A stretch of 57,171 bases of DNA from Gammaproteobacteria bacterium (GCA_009839505.1 VXPO01000100.1:1-57171); one strand, 5' to 3'. Shown: positions 1 through 9,266, counted from the stretch's first letter. Program-made: numbers and translations. Notes: generated by a model not told the origin, from the sequence alone.

Positions 1-368
1 GGCCGTGTCTCAGTCCCAGTGTGGCTGATCGTCCTCTCAGACCAGCTATGGATCGAAGCCTTGGTAGGCCATTACCCCACCAACAAGCTAATCCAACGCA
101 GGCTCCTCCGATAGCGTGAGGTCCGTCCCGTCTCGGCCGAAGCCGTGACGGGGGTGGATCCCCCACTTTCATCCCCGACCGTAGTCGGCGATCGCATGCG
201 GTATTAGCTCGAGTTTCCCCGAGTTGTCCCCCACTACCGGGTAGATTCCTACGCGTTACTCACCCGTTCGCCACTTTACTCAGCCCCGAAGGGCCTTTCT
301 CGTTCGACTTGCATGTATTAAGCCTGCCGCCAACGTTCAATCTGAGCCATGATCATACTCTTCACTTT
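1..368 (-). rRNA. 16S ribosomal RNA, 5' part (runs off the window)
   Basis: The reverse complement reads as the 5' end of a bacterial 16S rRNA. The helix-1/2 region around GATCATGGCTCAGATTGAAC is at about 336-355, and the end near 368 is set by matching the usual AAA-TGAAGAG start. Only the first ~368 nt are present; the remainder, and presumably 23S and 5S, lie outside the window to the left. It is transcribed away from tyrS, as in Pseudomonas, where tyrS-type genes sit just upstream of an rrn operon. Confidence 0.97.
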
Positions 369-479
369 ATAAGCTAGGCCGAAGCGCCGGCGTACGCCGA
401 AGCGTCCACCAACTCAACGGCCGGAAGTGTTGCTCGAGGCTCGTGAATCGAGCGCCCACACGAATGGCTTGTCTTCACG

Positions 480-491
480 TTCTTAAAGAGC
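480..491 (-). promoter_or_regulatory. rRNA leader boxA antitermination element
   Basis: On the minus strand this reads GCTCTTTAAGAA, close to the boxA consensus TGCTCTTTAACA. It lies between the rrn promoter and the 16S 5' end, where NusB/S10 binding to the nascent leader allows Rho-resistant transcription of the operon. Confidence 0.75.
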
Positions 492-529
492 GGGCGCGAA
501 GACTTCCGCCTTCGGGCCAAGGGCTGCGT

Positions 530-557
530 ATCATACGCCCGACCCTTACCTTGTCAA
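530..557 (-). promoter_or_regulatory. rrn promoter (P1-like)
   Basis: The minus strand has a perfect -35 TTGACA (552-557), a 16-bp spacer and -10 TATGAT (530-535). A GC-rich ACGCAGCCC follows the -10, as in the discriminators of stringently controlled rrn P1 promoters. The start should fall near 523, giving a leader of roughly 155 nt with boxA. The rest of 369-613 holds no gene. Confidence 0.8.
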
Positions 558-613
558 TGGCTATCTGGCCCTGCCGCGCTCCCGCTGCAGACCGGCCCGG
601 ACAGGCCCTGCGC

Positions 614-1888
614 CTAAGCGCCGGCGAGCACGAGCAGATGCCAGTTCTTCCGGCCTCGTCGCAGCAGATGGAAGCGCCCGTGAAGGGCATCCGCAGTGTC
701 CAGCCGCAGGGTGGGATCCGCGACTTCCGTCCCGTTCAGATGAATGCCCTTGCCCTGGATCAGGCGCCGCGCGGCGCCGTTGGAGTTGGCAAGACGGGCA
801 CTCGTGAGGGCAGTCAGGAGGCCCGTCCCGGGTGCGACCTCCGTTCGCTCCATGCCGTCGCGTTCCAGTTGCGCCATGTCGTCGGCCCCTAGGCTCCGGA
901 CGTCGCCGTCGAACAGTGCCGCCGTGATCCGTTCGGCAGACGAGACGCCGGCATCGCCATGAACCAACCGTGTCGCCTCCGCGGCCAGCAGGCGCTGCGC
1001 CTCGCGGCGCTCCGGGTGGTCGGCCGTCGACGCATCGGCTGCGTCGATGGCCTCGTCGTCGAGTAGCGTGAAGCAGCGCAGGAAGTTCCCGACATCGGCA
1101 TCCGCGCTGTTCAGCCAGAACTGGTAGAAGGCGTACGGCGAGGTCCTTTCGGCATCCAGCCATACGGCACCCGCCGCGCTCTTGCCGAACTTCGAACCAT
1201 CCCGCTTGGTTGCCAGCGGCATCGACAAGGCGTACGCGGGTCGATGCAGCACACGGCGCACGAGGTCGATGCCGGCGACAATGTTTCCCCACTGGTCCGA
1301 GCCTCCCAACTGCACCTCGCAGTCGTAGCGACGCGCCAGCTCCAGGAAGTCGAAGGCCTGCAACAGCGCATAGCTGAATTCTGTGTAGGAGATACCCGAA
1401 CCCTCGCGCTCGAGCCGCGAGCGCACGAAGTCGCGCTGGATCATCGCGTTCACCGAGAAGTGCTTGCCCACGTCCCGCAGGAAGCTGACCACGTCCAGGT
1501 CGCGGGTCCACTCAAGGTTGTTCACCACGAGGCCTGCATTCGAACCCTCGGTATCGACGATTCGCGATACCTGACGGCCAATGGACTGCACCCATGCGTC
1601 GATGGTCTCGAACGTGTTCAGGGACCGTTCCTCGGTCCGGTCGGACGGGTCGCCGATGGCACCGGTCGCGCCGCCGAGCACAACGATGGGGCGGTGGCCG
1701 GCCAACTGCAGGCGGCGCAGCATGAGGAGAGGCACGAGGTTGCCGACCTGCAGACTCGGCGCCGTCGGGTCGAAACCGCTGTAGACGCTCCGCGAGCCAC
1801 TGGCGAGATGCTCATCCAAACCGACACGGTCGGACACCTGGGCGATCAGTCCACGCCGGGAAAGAGAACTCAGTATCGAGGTAGCCAC
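614..1888 (-). CDS. tyrS: tyrosyl-tRNA synthetase
   Basis: Charges tRNA-Tyr with tyrosine in the cytoplasm. The 424-residue product has the class I TyrRS layout: a GFDPTAPSLQVGN segment replacing the HIGH motif near residue 38, a tyrosine-pocket segment (YALLQAFDFLELARRYDCEVQLGGSDQWGN), a KFGKS signature (KMSKS variant) and a C-terminal S4-like RNA-binding domain (ANSNGAARRLIQGKGIHLNG). The start is GTG at 1888, with no Shine-Dalgarno; a good -10 lies only 8 nt upstream, so the message may be leaderless. It is the bacterial TyrZ/TyrS2-like length and stands upstream of the rrn operon as in Pseudomonas. Confidence 0.95.
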   Translation of the reverse strand: MATSILSSLSRRGLIAQVSDRVGLDEHLASGSRSVYSGFDPTAPSLQVGNLVPLLMLRRLQLAGHRPIVVLGGATGAIGDPSDRTEERSLNTFETIDAWVQSIGRQVSRIVDTEGSNAGLVVNNLEWTRDLDVVSFLRDVGKHFSVNAMIQRDFVRSRLEREGSGISYTEFSYALLQAFDFLELARRYDCEVQLGGSDQWGNIVAGIDLVRRVLHRPAYALSMPLATKRDGSKFGKSAAGAVWLDAERTSPYAFYQFWLNSADADVGNFLRCFTLLDDEAIDAADASTADHPERREAQRLLAAEATRLVHGDAGVSSAERITAALFDGDVRSLGADDMAQLERDGMERTEVAPGTGLLTALTSARLANSNGAARRLIQGKGIHLNGTEVADPTLRLDTADALHGRFHLLRRGRKNWHLLVLAGA

Positions 1889-1896
1889 GATCGGCG

Positions 1897-1925
1897 ATTA
1901 TCAGACGCGCCCCCGCTCGGCACAA
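1897..1925 (-). promoter_or_regulatory. putative tyrS promoter
   Basis: Minus strand: -35 TTGTGC (1920-1925), 17-bp spacer, -10 GATAAT (1897-1902). The expected start of transcription coincides with the GTG start codon at 1888 to within about two bases. Confidence 0.45.
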
Positions 1926-2022
1926 CACCGCCACCCGCGAGGGCCCGCCGATCTCTCGGCGACGACCGATCCGAGCCTGGAAGATGAAGAGGAAACAGAG
2001 TGTTACAGAGTGTCACGGGGGC

Positions 2023-2050
2023 TTCACATCCCCGCGAGTTCGCCTATACT
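2023..2050 (+). promoter_or_regulatory. putative promoter of the M23 peptidase gene
   Basis: -35 TTCACA (2023-2028), 16-bp spacer, -10 TATACT (2045-2050), about 60 nt of leader before the TTG start at 2121. A tandem ACAGAGTGT (two copies around 1995-2014) lies just upstream and could be a regulator site, but I cannot assign it. Confidence 0.45.
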
Positions 2051-2120
2051 TTGGTGCTTTGGGCGCTCGTAGGGAGGATCCGGTGTAACGGCGGGCGACC
2101 GCCGGGGATCAGGAGCGACG

Positions 2121-3431
2121 TTGGTACGGTTTCCAGCAACCCATCTCGCCTTGCTGGCGGCGTTGTCGTTGTCTCTCGCCGCAGTGTGGATCTTCGGCGG
2201 CATTCCGGAGCTCGCCAGCGCGGCTGACTCCACCGAATCCGCGCCGACCGTTCCGGCAACTCCCGTCCCCGCACCTCCCAACGCCGCGACGAAACCACTG
2301 GATCCGCCACGACTGGAGACTTTTGTCGCTCGCGTCCGGCGGGGCGACACGCTGTCGGACATCTTTGATCGGCATGGCGTCCCGGCCCGCGATCTACAGC
2401 TCTTGATCGACAGCGGCCCGCTAGGCAAACGGCTGGAGAACATCTTCCCCGGCTACCAGTTCGAGTTCGGCCGCGACAGCAAAGCCAACCTGGTGCATCT
2501 GAAGTACCGTCCGAGCCGCGAGGAGACCGTCGAGTTCCAGCGGATCGGCGACCGCTTCGAGGCTTTCGCCCTGGTCAAGGAACCGGAGAACGTCCGCGCC
2601 TACCAGCACGGGCGAATCGAACGCACACTGTTCTCAGCCTGCCAGGGCGTCGGTTTGGACGACCAGTTCGCCACGCGCCTCGCCGAGATCTTCCGCTGGG
2701 ACATCGACTTCATCCTCGACATCCGCAAGAACGATGAATTCCACGTCCTCTACAACGAGCAGCGCATCGACGACCAGTTCGTCGGCTTCGGCGACATCCT
2801 CGCCGTGGAGTTCGTTAACCAGGGCGAGACCTACCAGGCTGTCCGCTACGATGACGGCAAGGGCGCCGTCGGCTTCTACACGCCCGATGGCGAGAGCATG
2901 CGCAAGCGTTTCCTGCTGGCTCCGCTGGACTTCTCGCGCATCAGTTCGGACTTCAACCTCAAGCGAATACACCCCCTGTGGAAGAGCGAGATGCCACACC
3001 TCGGCATTGACTACGCCGCTCCCACAGGTACGCCCGTGAAGGCCTCGGGCGACGGTACCGTCCTCACGGTCTCGACGACGGCGGCGAAGGGCAACTACAT
3101 CGTCATCGGACACGGTGACGTGTATCAGACCAAGTACCTGCACCTGTCGCGCTTCGCTCGGGGCATCGAGCCGGGCAAGTCCGTTCAGCAGGGCCAGGTC
3201 ATCGGCTATGTCGGTGCCACCGGTTGGGCAACCGGTCCCCACCTGCACTACGAGTTCCTGGTGCGCGGCGTCCACCAGAATCCCCGCGAAGCCCTGTCGA
3301 CGCTGCCACAGCCGAGCCCCGTCAGTTCCGAAGACCGGGTGAGCTTCGATACTTCGACCGCGCTGCTGCTGGCCGAACTGGACAGCCACAAGAAAAGTCA
3401 GCAGTTGGCGTCCCTCGACGCCGCCCGGTAG
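2121..3431 (+). CDS. LysM/OapA-type M23 metallopeptidase
   Basis: Predicted periplasmic peptidoglycan endopeptidase of the YebA/MepM type. The start is TTG at 2121, supported by AGGAG five bases upstream. Residues 1-35 form a membrane anchor or signal segment, followed by a Pro/Ala linker. A LysM-like/OapA domain begins near residue 70 (VRRGDTLSDIFDRHGVPARD), and the M23 zinc domain (residues about 285-390) carries HLGID and GPHLHYE, which supply the zinc ligands. At 436 residues it has the usual family length. It is followed by anmK, the order known from Pseudomonas (tyrS, peptidase, anmK, erpA), linking wall cleavage to muropeptide recycling. Confidence 0.93.
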   Translation: MVRFPATHLALLAALSLSLAAVWIFGGIPELASAADSTESAPTVPATPVPAPPNAATKPLDPPRLETFVARVRRGDTLSDIFDRHGVPARDLQLLIDSGPLGKRLENIFPGYQFEFGRDSKANLVHLKYRPSREETVEFQRIGDRFEAFALVKEPENVRAYQHGRIERTLFSACQGVGLDDQFATRLAEIFRWDIDFILDIRKNDEFHVLYNEQRIDDQFVGFGDILAVEFVNQGETYQAVRYDDGKGAVGFYTPDGESMRKRFLLAPLDFSRISSDFNLKRIHPLWKSEMPHLGIDYAAPTGTPVKASGDGTVLTVSTTAAKGNYIVIGHGDVYQTKYLHLSRFARGIEPGKSVQQGQVIGYVGATGWATGPHLHYEFLVRGVHQNPREALSTLPQPSPVSSEDRVSFDTSTALLLAELDSHKKSQQLASLDAAR

Positions 3432-3433
3432 TG

Positions 3434-3450
3434 GCGACCCTCGGGGTCGC
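3434..3450. repeat. palindromic repeat, GCGACCC-TCG-GGGTCGC
   Basis: A perfect 7-bp stem with a 3-nt loop directly after the M23 stop codon. It is a short member of the dispersed GGCGACC/GGTCGCC family seen also near 18529, 31039, 54814 and 56069. It has no T-run, so it is not a classical terminator. Confidence 0.55.
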
Positions 3451-3494
3451 TCCTATTCATTAAGCGAACGCCGCGCACGCCTCGGCACGGACCC

Positions 3495-4601
3495 ATGCGG
3501 CTTGTCGGCGTGATGTCCGGAACGAGCGTCGATGGTCTCGACGTGGCGGTGTTGGAAGTCAGCGCGGGCGCGCCCCGCATCGTCGCGGCCGAGACCGTGC
3601 CATTGCCGGACAGTCTCGCCACCGCTCTGTCGAACCTGGCGACTCCCGGGTCCAACGAGATCGTACGCATGGGTGATGCCGATGCGGCCCTTGGCGTGTT
3701 CATCGGCGAGACCGTGGCCGCCTGCCTGGACCGTTGGGGAATCCTTCGTGGGGACGTGCGCGCAATCGGCTGCCACGGCCAGACAATCCGTCACCATCCC
3801 GACGCGACAACGCCGTTCACGGTGCAGATCGGCGACCCCAATCGAATCGCCGAGATCACCGGCATCGACGTGGTCGCGGATCTTCGCCGTCGCGATCTGG
3901 CGGCCGGGGGCGAAGGCGCTCCGTTGGCGCCGCTGTTCCACGAAGCGCTATTCCGGGACAAGGTGCGACACCGCGTCGTGGTCAATGTCGGCGGCATCGC
4001 CAATGCAACCATGCTGCCTGCCGCGTCAACGTCGATACTCGGATTCGATACAGGGCCGGGAAACGCTCTCCTCGATGCCTGGACCCGGCATTGTCTGTCC
4101 ACGCCGTTCGACCACGACGGTACGTGGTCCGCAAGCGGTGAACGCCAGGCACGCCTGTTCGATGTGCTGTGTGCGGACGCGTTCGTCGGCCGGGAGCCAC
4201 CCAAGAGCACCGGCAAGGAGACCTACAACCTCGACTACGTCATCGACGCCTGCCGGGGGCTCGATCTAGAGCCCGCGGACGTGCAGGCGACGCTCGCCGA
4301 GTTCACCGCGTGGAGCATCGCCACGTCGGTTCGGCGTTGGGGACCTCCCGGCGGTGACGTCGTGGTCTGTGGCGGCGGTCGTCGGAATGCCCACCTCATG
4401 GAGCGACTGACAACCCATCTCGACGGCTACGACGTGATGCCGTGCGACGATCTGGACGTCGACGGGGACGCCCTGGAAGCCGCCGCGTTCGCATGGTTCG
4501 CGCATCACCGCCTGGAAAGGCGGGCGGGCAACGCTCCGGCGGTTACCGGCGCGAGCGGGCCACGGGTGCTCGGTGCGGTATACGCCGGTCAGCCGCCGTG
4601 A
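3495..4601 (+). CDS. anmK: anhydro-N-acetylmuramic acid kinase
   Basis: Phosphorylates and hydrolyses 1,6-anhydro-MurNAc to MurNAc-6-phosphate during peptidoglycan recycling. The 368-residue product shows the family motifs in order: MSGTSVDGLD (phosphate loop) at residue 7, CHGQTIRHHPD, VVADLRRRDLAAGGEGAPL, NVGGIANAT, GFDTGPGNALLDAW, and KSTGKETYNLDYV. The ATG at 3495 begins the conserved MRLVGVMSGTS start. It converges with erpA, only 22 bp away. Confidence 0.96.
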   Translation: MRLVGVMSGTSVDGLDVAVLEVSAGAPRIVAAETVPLPDSLATALSNLATPGSNEIVRMGDADAALGVFIGETVAACLDRWGILRGDVRAIGCHGQTIRHHPDATTPFTVQIGDPNRIAEITGIDVVADLRRRDLAAGGEGAPLAPLFHEALFRDKVRHRVVVNVGGIANATMLPAASTSILGFDTGPGNALLDAWTRHCLSTPFDHDGTWSASGERQARLFDVLCADAFVGREPPKSTGKETYNLDYVIDACRGLDLEPADVQATLAEFTAWSIATSVRRWGPPGGDVVVCGGGRRNAHLMERLTTHLDGYDVMPCDDLDVDGDALEAAAFAWFAHHRLERRAGNAPAVTGASGPRVLGAVYAGQPP

Positions 4602-4623
4602 ACGGCGTTGCCGGGGTGGGATC

Positions 4624-4956
4624 TTAGATCGCGAACGAGTTGCCGCAGCCGCAGGTGGAGGACGCGTTGGGATTGGTGACCACGAACTGGGCACCGGACA
4701 GATCCTCCTTGTAGTCGATCTCCGCGCCCGCCAGGTACTGGTAGCTCATGGGGTCGACGACCGCCGTCACGCCGTTGCGCTCGACCACGGAGTCGTCGGC
4801 AGCGATGCTGTCGTCGAAGGTGAACCCGTAGGAGAACCCGCTGCAGCCGCCGCCCGTGATGAACACGCGGAGCTTCAGCGCATTGTTGCCCTCGTCCTCG
4901 ATCAGTTCACGGACCTTGTCGGCGGCGCGGGGCGAGAATTGAAGGTTCACATCCAT
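4624..4956 (-). CDS. erpA: A-type iron-sulfur carrier ErpA
   Basis: Delivers Fe-S clusters to apoproteins such as IspG/IspH. The 110-residue product has the three A-type cysteines: [11 protein letters not shown] near residue 39 and the C-terminal STCGCGNSF pair. The wording of its N-terminus and its place next to anmK match ErpA rather than IscA (there are no isc genes here). The start codon ATG at 4956 lies 8 nt after a perfect TATAAT. Confidence 0.93.
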   Translation of the reverse strand: MDVNLQFSPRAADKVRELIEDEGNNALKLRVFITGGGCSGFSYGFTFDDSIAADDSVVERNGVTAVVDPMSYQYLAGAEIDYKEDLSGAQFVVTNPNASSTCGCGNSFAI

Positions 4957-4964
4957 TTGATTCC

Positions 4965-4970
4965 ATTATA
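4965..4970 (-). promoter_or_regulatory. erpA -10 box (TATAAT), possibly leaderless transcript
   Basis: A perfect TATAAT on the minus strand is followed by GGAATCAA and then the erpA ATG. Normal start-site spacing leaves a 5' leader of zero to two bases. No convincing -35 is seen. Confidence 0.5.
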
Positions 4971-5097
4971 GCGGTTCGCCGCCATCCATCGGCGCACCCA
5001 GCCCGCATATCTCACCAAGGGCCGCGCGTCGGCCACGGGGCGCTACGGTTATAGTTGTCCGGTCCGCCGATCCGCCCATACCGGCAAGGAGCCGAAC

Positions 5098-6846
5098 CTG
5101 TCCACCCTCTCCCGAGCCAAAGGCGCCGCCGCGGAGTTCGTTCACCGACAGCTTGCCGGAGGAACGGCCCTACCCGAGCTGTCGTTGCTCGCGATCATCG
5201 TCGGCGTTCTCACGGCTGCTGTCGTGTTGCTGTTTCGCGGCGCCATCGAGGCCGCCGCCTGGATCACCGGGCGTGCCGACGCCGAGAGCTTCGAAGGTCT
5301 CGGCGCTACATGGCACCTGCTGCTCCCGATCGCGGGCGCCGTCGTGGTCGGCCTGATGCTCACCCGACTGCCGCCCGATTCGCGCCGTTTCGGTGTTGTC
5401 CACGTCATGGAACGCCTGGCGCGCCACCGGGGTCGGCTGCCTTGGCGCGTAGCGGTGCATCAGTTCGTGGGCGGGGTCATCGGACTGGCGACCGGACTGT
5501 CCGGCGGCAGGGAAGGTCCGGCCGTGCATCTTGGCGCCGCCACTTCGAGCCTGCTCGGCGATGCTCTCCGACTCCCCGACAACTGTGTCCGCACACTCGT
5601 CGCCTGCGGGTCCGCAGCCGCGATCGGCGCATCGTTCAACACCCCCATGGCCGGCGTGATCTTCGCCATGGAAGTGGTCATGATGGAGTACGCGATCACG
5701 AGTTTCGTCCCCATCATCATCGCGACCGTGACGGCGACCCTGCTCAGCCGCTGGTTCGTCGGCGATGTGATCGAGTTTCCCATTCCCCACACCGAGATGG
5801 GCTCGCTCGTGGAGGTCCCGTACATCATGGTCGCGGGAATCGTCGTCGGCCTCCTGGCCGGCATGTTCACCTACCTCGTGTCGACGTTCGCCAAGATCAG
5901 ATCCCTTCCGTTCTGGGTCCAGGCAACGTTGGCGGGCGCCATCACGGGGGTCGCCGCGCTGGTCGCGCCCGAGGTCCTCGGCGTCGGCTACGACACGGTG
6001 AACGCGGCGCTGCTCGGCAACTTCGCCTGGACCGCACTGCTCGCCATCCTCGTCGCGAAGTTCGTGGCATCCGCCGCCTGCGTCGGTGTGGGGCTGCCGG
6101 TGGGCGTGATCGGGCCGACCCTGGTGATGGGCGCACTGCTCGGCGGTCTCATCGGCATCGCCGCTCCCGTCGTGGTCCCCGACCATGCTTCAACGCCAGC
6201 GCTGTACGTGATGCTTGGCATGGCGGCGATGATGGCGGCCGTGCTGCAGGCGCCGCTGGCCGCGCTGGTCGCAGTACTGGAACTGACCGCCAGTCCACGC
6301 GTCATCCTGCCCGCCATGCTCATCATCGCCGTCGCCACCCTGACGACCAGCCTGTTCAAGCGTCGTTCGGCACTGTTGTCCACGCTCGCCACGCTCGGCG
6401 TTCGCTATCCTCCGCATCCCGCCGCGCAACACCTGCTCCGGGTCGGTGTCGCGAGCCTCATGGATCGCGACGTCGTGTTGCTGCCCGCCGCACCGTCCAG
6501 CGACGAGCTTCGCAGCAGCCTGGCTCCGATGCCGCGTTGGCTTGTCTTCCAAAGCCCGAACGACACGTTCTCGGTGGTCGATGCGCGAGACCTCCAACCA
6601 CGCGGGGAAGCACCCGGAGACACATCGGACATCGCCGAACGTCTACAGCTTGCGGAACATTACAAAGCCGGCGTCATCGACGTTCGTGCCACGCTCCAAG
6701 AGGCGCTCACCGAACTCAACCGTTTCGGTGTCGACACGCTGTGCGTAACCCGGTCGAAATCGATCCTGTCGAAGAAGGGCGAATCCTTCGGAACCGTGGT
6801 CGGCGTGCTGACCCGCGAAGACATCGAAAGCCAGGCATGGTGGTAG
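5098..6846 (+). CDS. ClC-family chloride channel/transporter with C-terminal CBS pair
   Basis: Integral inner-membrane ClC protein. The selectivity and gating segments are visible: GREGPAVHLG (gating Glu), GSAAAIGASFNTPMAG, and GVGLPVGVIGPTLVMG. About ten hydrophobic helices are followed by a ~130-residue soluble tail with two degenerate CBS-like modules (from GVASLMDRDVVLLP onward to GVLTREDIESQAW). The first ATG/GTG/TTG in frame is TTG 5185, which has no ribosome site. I prefer CTG at 5098 because AAGGAG stands 6 nt upstream, and because the added 29 residues resemble the cytosolic first helix of ClC proteins. A TATAGT near 5049 fits a normal leader. Substrate and channel-versus-exchanger mode cannot be decided here. 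Confidence 0.85.
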   Translation: MSTLSRAKGAAAEFVHRQLAGGTALPELSLLAIIVGVLTAAVVLLFRGAIEAAAWITGRADAESFEGLGATWHLLLPIAGAVVVGLMLTRLPPDSRRFGVVHVMERLARHRGRLPWRVAVHQFVGGVIGLATGLSGGREGPAVHLGAATSSLLGDALRLPDNCVRTLVACGSAAAIGASFNTPMAGVIFAMEVVMMEYAITSFVPIIIATVTATLLSRWFVGDVIEFPIPHTEMGSLVEVPYIMVAGIVVGLLAGMFTYLVSTFAKIRSLPFWVQATLAGAITGVAALVAPEVLGVGYDTVNAALLGNFAWTALLAILVAKFVASAACVGVGLPVGVIGPTLVMGALLGGLIGIAAPVVVPDHASTPALYVMLGMAAMMAAVLQAPLAALVAVLELTASPRVILPAMLIIAVATLTTSLFKRRSALLSTLATLGVRYPPHPAAQHLLRVGVASLMDRDVVLLPAAPSSDELRSSLAPMPRWLVFQSPNDTFSVVDARDLQPRGEAPGDTSDIAERLQLAEHYKAGVIDVRATLQEALTELNRFGVDTLCVTRSKSILSKKGESFGTVVGVLTREDIESQAWW

Positions 6847-6898
6847 TGTGCCGCCAGCCTGCATGCGACTATCAGCGCCGCCCAAGGAGCCTAGCTAA

Positions 6899-8188
6899 AT
6901 GAAACGCGACACTTCCTCCGAGCTGCTCGCGAGAGCGGAACTGTGCATCCCCGGGGGAGTGAATTCACCCGTCCGCGCGTTCCGTGGCGTCGGCGGCACG
7001 CCGGTGTTTTTCGCCGCCGGGGACGGTGCCTGGCTCACCGATGTCGACGGCAACCGCTATGTCGACTACGTCGGCGCCTGGGGGCCGATGCTGCAGGGAC
7101 ACGCCTTCAACCCCGTGGTCGATGCCGTCCGCGACCGCGCCCTGTCCGGTCTCGGTTTCGGTGCTCCGAGCGAAGTGGAAGTCGACCTGGCCGAGGCCAT
7201 CGTCGAGCGGTTTCCGTCGATCGACAAGGTGCGCATGGTCAATTCGGGCACCGAGGCGACCATGACCGCCATCCGCCTGGCCCGGGCGCACACCGGGCGC
7301 GACCTGATCGTCAAGTTCAAGGGCTGCTATCACGGGCATGCCGACGCCTTCCTGGCGCAGGCCGGGTCGGGACTCCTGACCCTCGGGCTGCCGGACTCGC
7401 CCGGCGTGCCGCAGGACACCGCAAAGCACACCATGACCCTGCCGTACAACGACGCGGCCGCCGCGAGAGAAGCCTTCGACCGCCATGGCGACCGCATCGC
7501 CGGAATGATCGTCGAGCCGGTGGCTGGCAACATGGGTTGCGTCCCCCCGGCCGCGGGATACCTCGAAACGCTCCGCACGCTGGCCTCCGACGCCGGCGCG
7601 ATCCTCATCTTCGACGAGGTCATCACCGGGTTTCGCGTACACCCCGGGGGTGCCCAGACCCGTTACGGCGTGACCCCCGACCTGACCACGCTGGGCAAGG
7701 CGATTGGCGGTGGGCTGCCGGTGGGGGCCCTCGGCGGACGCGACGAACTCATGGATCAACTCGCGCCCCTCGGCTCCGTCTACCAGGCGGGCACGCTGTC
7801 CGGCAATCCGCTGACCATGAGTGCCGGACTCGCGATGATCGGTTCCCTGGACGAGGCGTTCTACGGGACCCTGGCGACCACCACCGAGCGCCTCGCCCGA
7901 GGCATCGAGGACTGTGGGCGAAACCACAACCTGGCGGTCACGGTGAATCGGGTCTGCGGCATGCTTAGCGTGTTCTTCACATCGGGCCGCGTGGGGAATT
8001 TCGACGACGTCGCCGAGGCGGACGTCGACCACTATCGCCGGTTCTTCCACGCCATGCTGGACGCCAACGTCTATCTCGCGCCCTCCGCCTACGAGACCGT
8101 TTTCGTCTCCGGCGCTCACGGCAATGCGGAGGTCGAGCACACCCTCGACGCCGTCGACCGGGCATTCGCCGGGCTAGCGACCAGCTGA
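6899..8188 (+). CDS. hemL: glutamate-1-semialdehyde 2,1-aminomutase
   Basis: PLP enzyme of the C5 haem pathway, converting glutamate-1-semialdehyde to 5-aminolevulinate. The 429-residue product carries PGGVNSPVRAFRGVGGTP at the N-terminus, GTEATMTAIRLAR, the PLP aspartate in IFDEVITGFRV and the lysine in TTLGKAIGGGLPVGALGG. The ATG at 6899 has AAGGAG about ten bases upstream. It follows the ClC gene by 52 bp. Confidence 0.97.
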   Translation: MKRDTSSELLARAELCIPGGVNSPVRAFRGVGGTPVFFAAGDGAWLTDVDGNRYVDYVGAWGPMLQGHAFNPVVDAVRDRALSGLGFGAPSEVEVDLAEAIVERFPSIDKVRMVNSGTEATMTAIRLARAHTGRDLIVKFKGCYHGHADAFLAQAGSGLLTLGLPDSPGVPQDTAKHTMTLPYNDAAAAREAFDRHGDRIAGMIVEPVAGNMGCVPPAAGYLETLRTLASDAGAILIFDEVITGFRVHPGGAQTRYGVTPDLTTLGKAIGGGLPVGALGGRDELMDQLAPLGSVYQAGTLSGNPLTMSAGLAMIGSLDEAFYGTLATTTERLARGIEDCGRNHNLAVTVNRVCGMLSVFFTSGRVGNFDDVAEADVDHYRRFFHAMLDANVYLAPSAYETVFVSGAHGNAEVEHTLDAVDRAFAGLATS

Positions 8189-8219
8189 ATCCGCAACGTC
8201 CCACCCAACGGTTTCCACC

Positions 8220-9239
8220 ATGGCCCCATCTCCCGGCGCACCACCGGCCTACGACATCTGCGGCATCGGCAATGCCCTGATGGATCTGGAGTACGCGGTC
8301 GACGACGTCTTCCTGCGCGACTCGAAACTGGTGAAGGGTCACATGACGCTGGTGGACGAAGACCGGATGGACGCCTTGATGGCGAGTTTGTCCGATCACG
8401 AACCGCGTCACCGCTCGGGAGGTTCGGCGGCAAACACCGTTTTCGCGGTGCGGGGCTTCGGGGGTCGGGGCGCCTATTCGTGCCGGGTCGCGCAAGACCG
8501 GGTCGGTCTTCGCTTCCTCGACGACATGCGTCGAGCCGGGATCGACACCATCGGCAACCACCGGGGCGACGGCAAGTCGGGCCGCTGCCTGACCCTGGTC
8601 ACCGATGACGCCGAACGAACGATGACGACCTTTCTGGGCGTTTCCGAGAATCTCTCCATCGACGATCTCGACGACGCCGTGATCGCGAAATCCGCCCACC
8701 TATATATGGAGGGCTACCTGGCGTCGTCGACATCGGGGTGCGCGGCGGCCGTTCGGGCACGCGAGCTGGCCGAGTCCGAACGCGTCGCTGTGAACGTCTC
8801 ATTCTCCGACCCCTCCATGGTGTCCGCCTTCCGAGATGGTCTCCAGCGGATGCTCGGCAACGGCGTGGCGCAACTCTTCTGCAACGAGGAGGAGGCGCTC
8901 CTTTGGGCGGGAACCGACCGCCTGGACGTTGCCGTTGTCGAACTCGCAGACATCGCACCTTTCGTCAACGTAACCCTGGGAGCGCGCGGCAGCCTCGTGG
9001 TCGCCAAGGGCAAGCGGACATTGACGCCGGGCCATTCAACCGAGGTCGTGGACACCACCGGAGCCGGGGACATGTACGCCGGCGCCGTCGTCTACGCCCG
9101 TGGCGAAGGGGCCGACCCCGCGGACGCCGCCCGGTTCGCGAACTTCGCCGCAGCGGAGGTCGTGGCCAAGCACGGCGCACGACTGGACGGGATCGACGAC
9201 TACGCAGCTCTGAAGAGACGCTTCCGGACGGGCGGGTAG
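8220..9239 (+). CDS. PfkB-family carbohydrate/adenosine kinase
   Basis: Ribokinase-like fold kinase, 339 residues. The first signature SGGSAANTVFAVRGFGG is at about residue 66, and the second, VVDTTGAGDMYAGAVVYARG, near 275, with the catalytic Asp in the GAGD anion hole. The long N-terminal part with GIGNALMDLEYAVDD matches the adenosine-kinase-like subgroup common in gammaproteobacteria, but the sugar or nucleoside substrate is not readable from sequence. It converges with sfsA. Confidence 0.88.
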   Translation: MAPSPGAPPAYDICGIGNALMDLEYAVDDVFLRDSKLVKGHMTLVDEDRMDALMASLSDHEPRHRSGGSAANTVFAVRGFGGRGAYSCRVAQDRVGLRFLDDMRRAGIDTIGNHRGDGKSGRCLTLVTDDAERTMTTFLGVSENLSIDDLDDAVIAKSAHLYMEGYLASSTSGCAAAVRARELAESERVAVNVSFSDPSMVSAFRDGLQRMLGNGVAQLFCNEEEALLWAGTDRLDVAVVELADIAPFVNVTLGARGSLVVAKGKRTLTPGHSTEVVDTTGAGDMYAGAVVYARGEGADPADAARFANFAAAEVVAKHGARLDGIDDYAALKRRFRTGG

Positions 9240-9266
9240 TAGCGCGGTCGCCGCTACGGCGGAATG

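Noticed and set aside
5055-6902. A 615-codon frame overlapping the ClC gene on the same strand
   Set aside because: The product is Arg/His-rich without hydrophobic segments, and the alternative frame encodes an unmistakable ClC protein.
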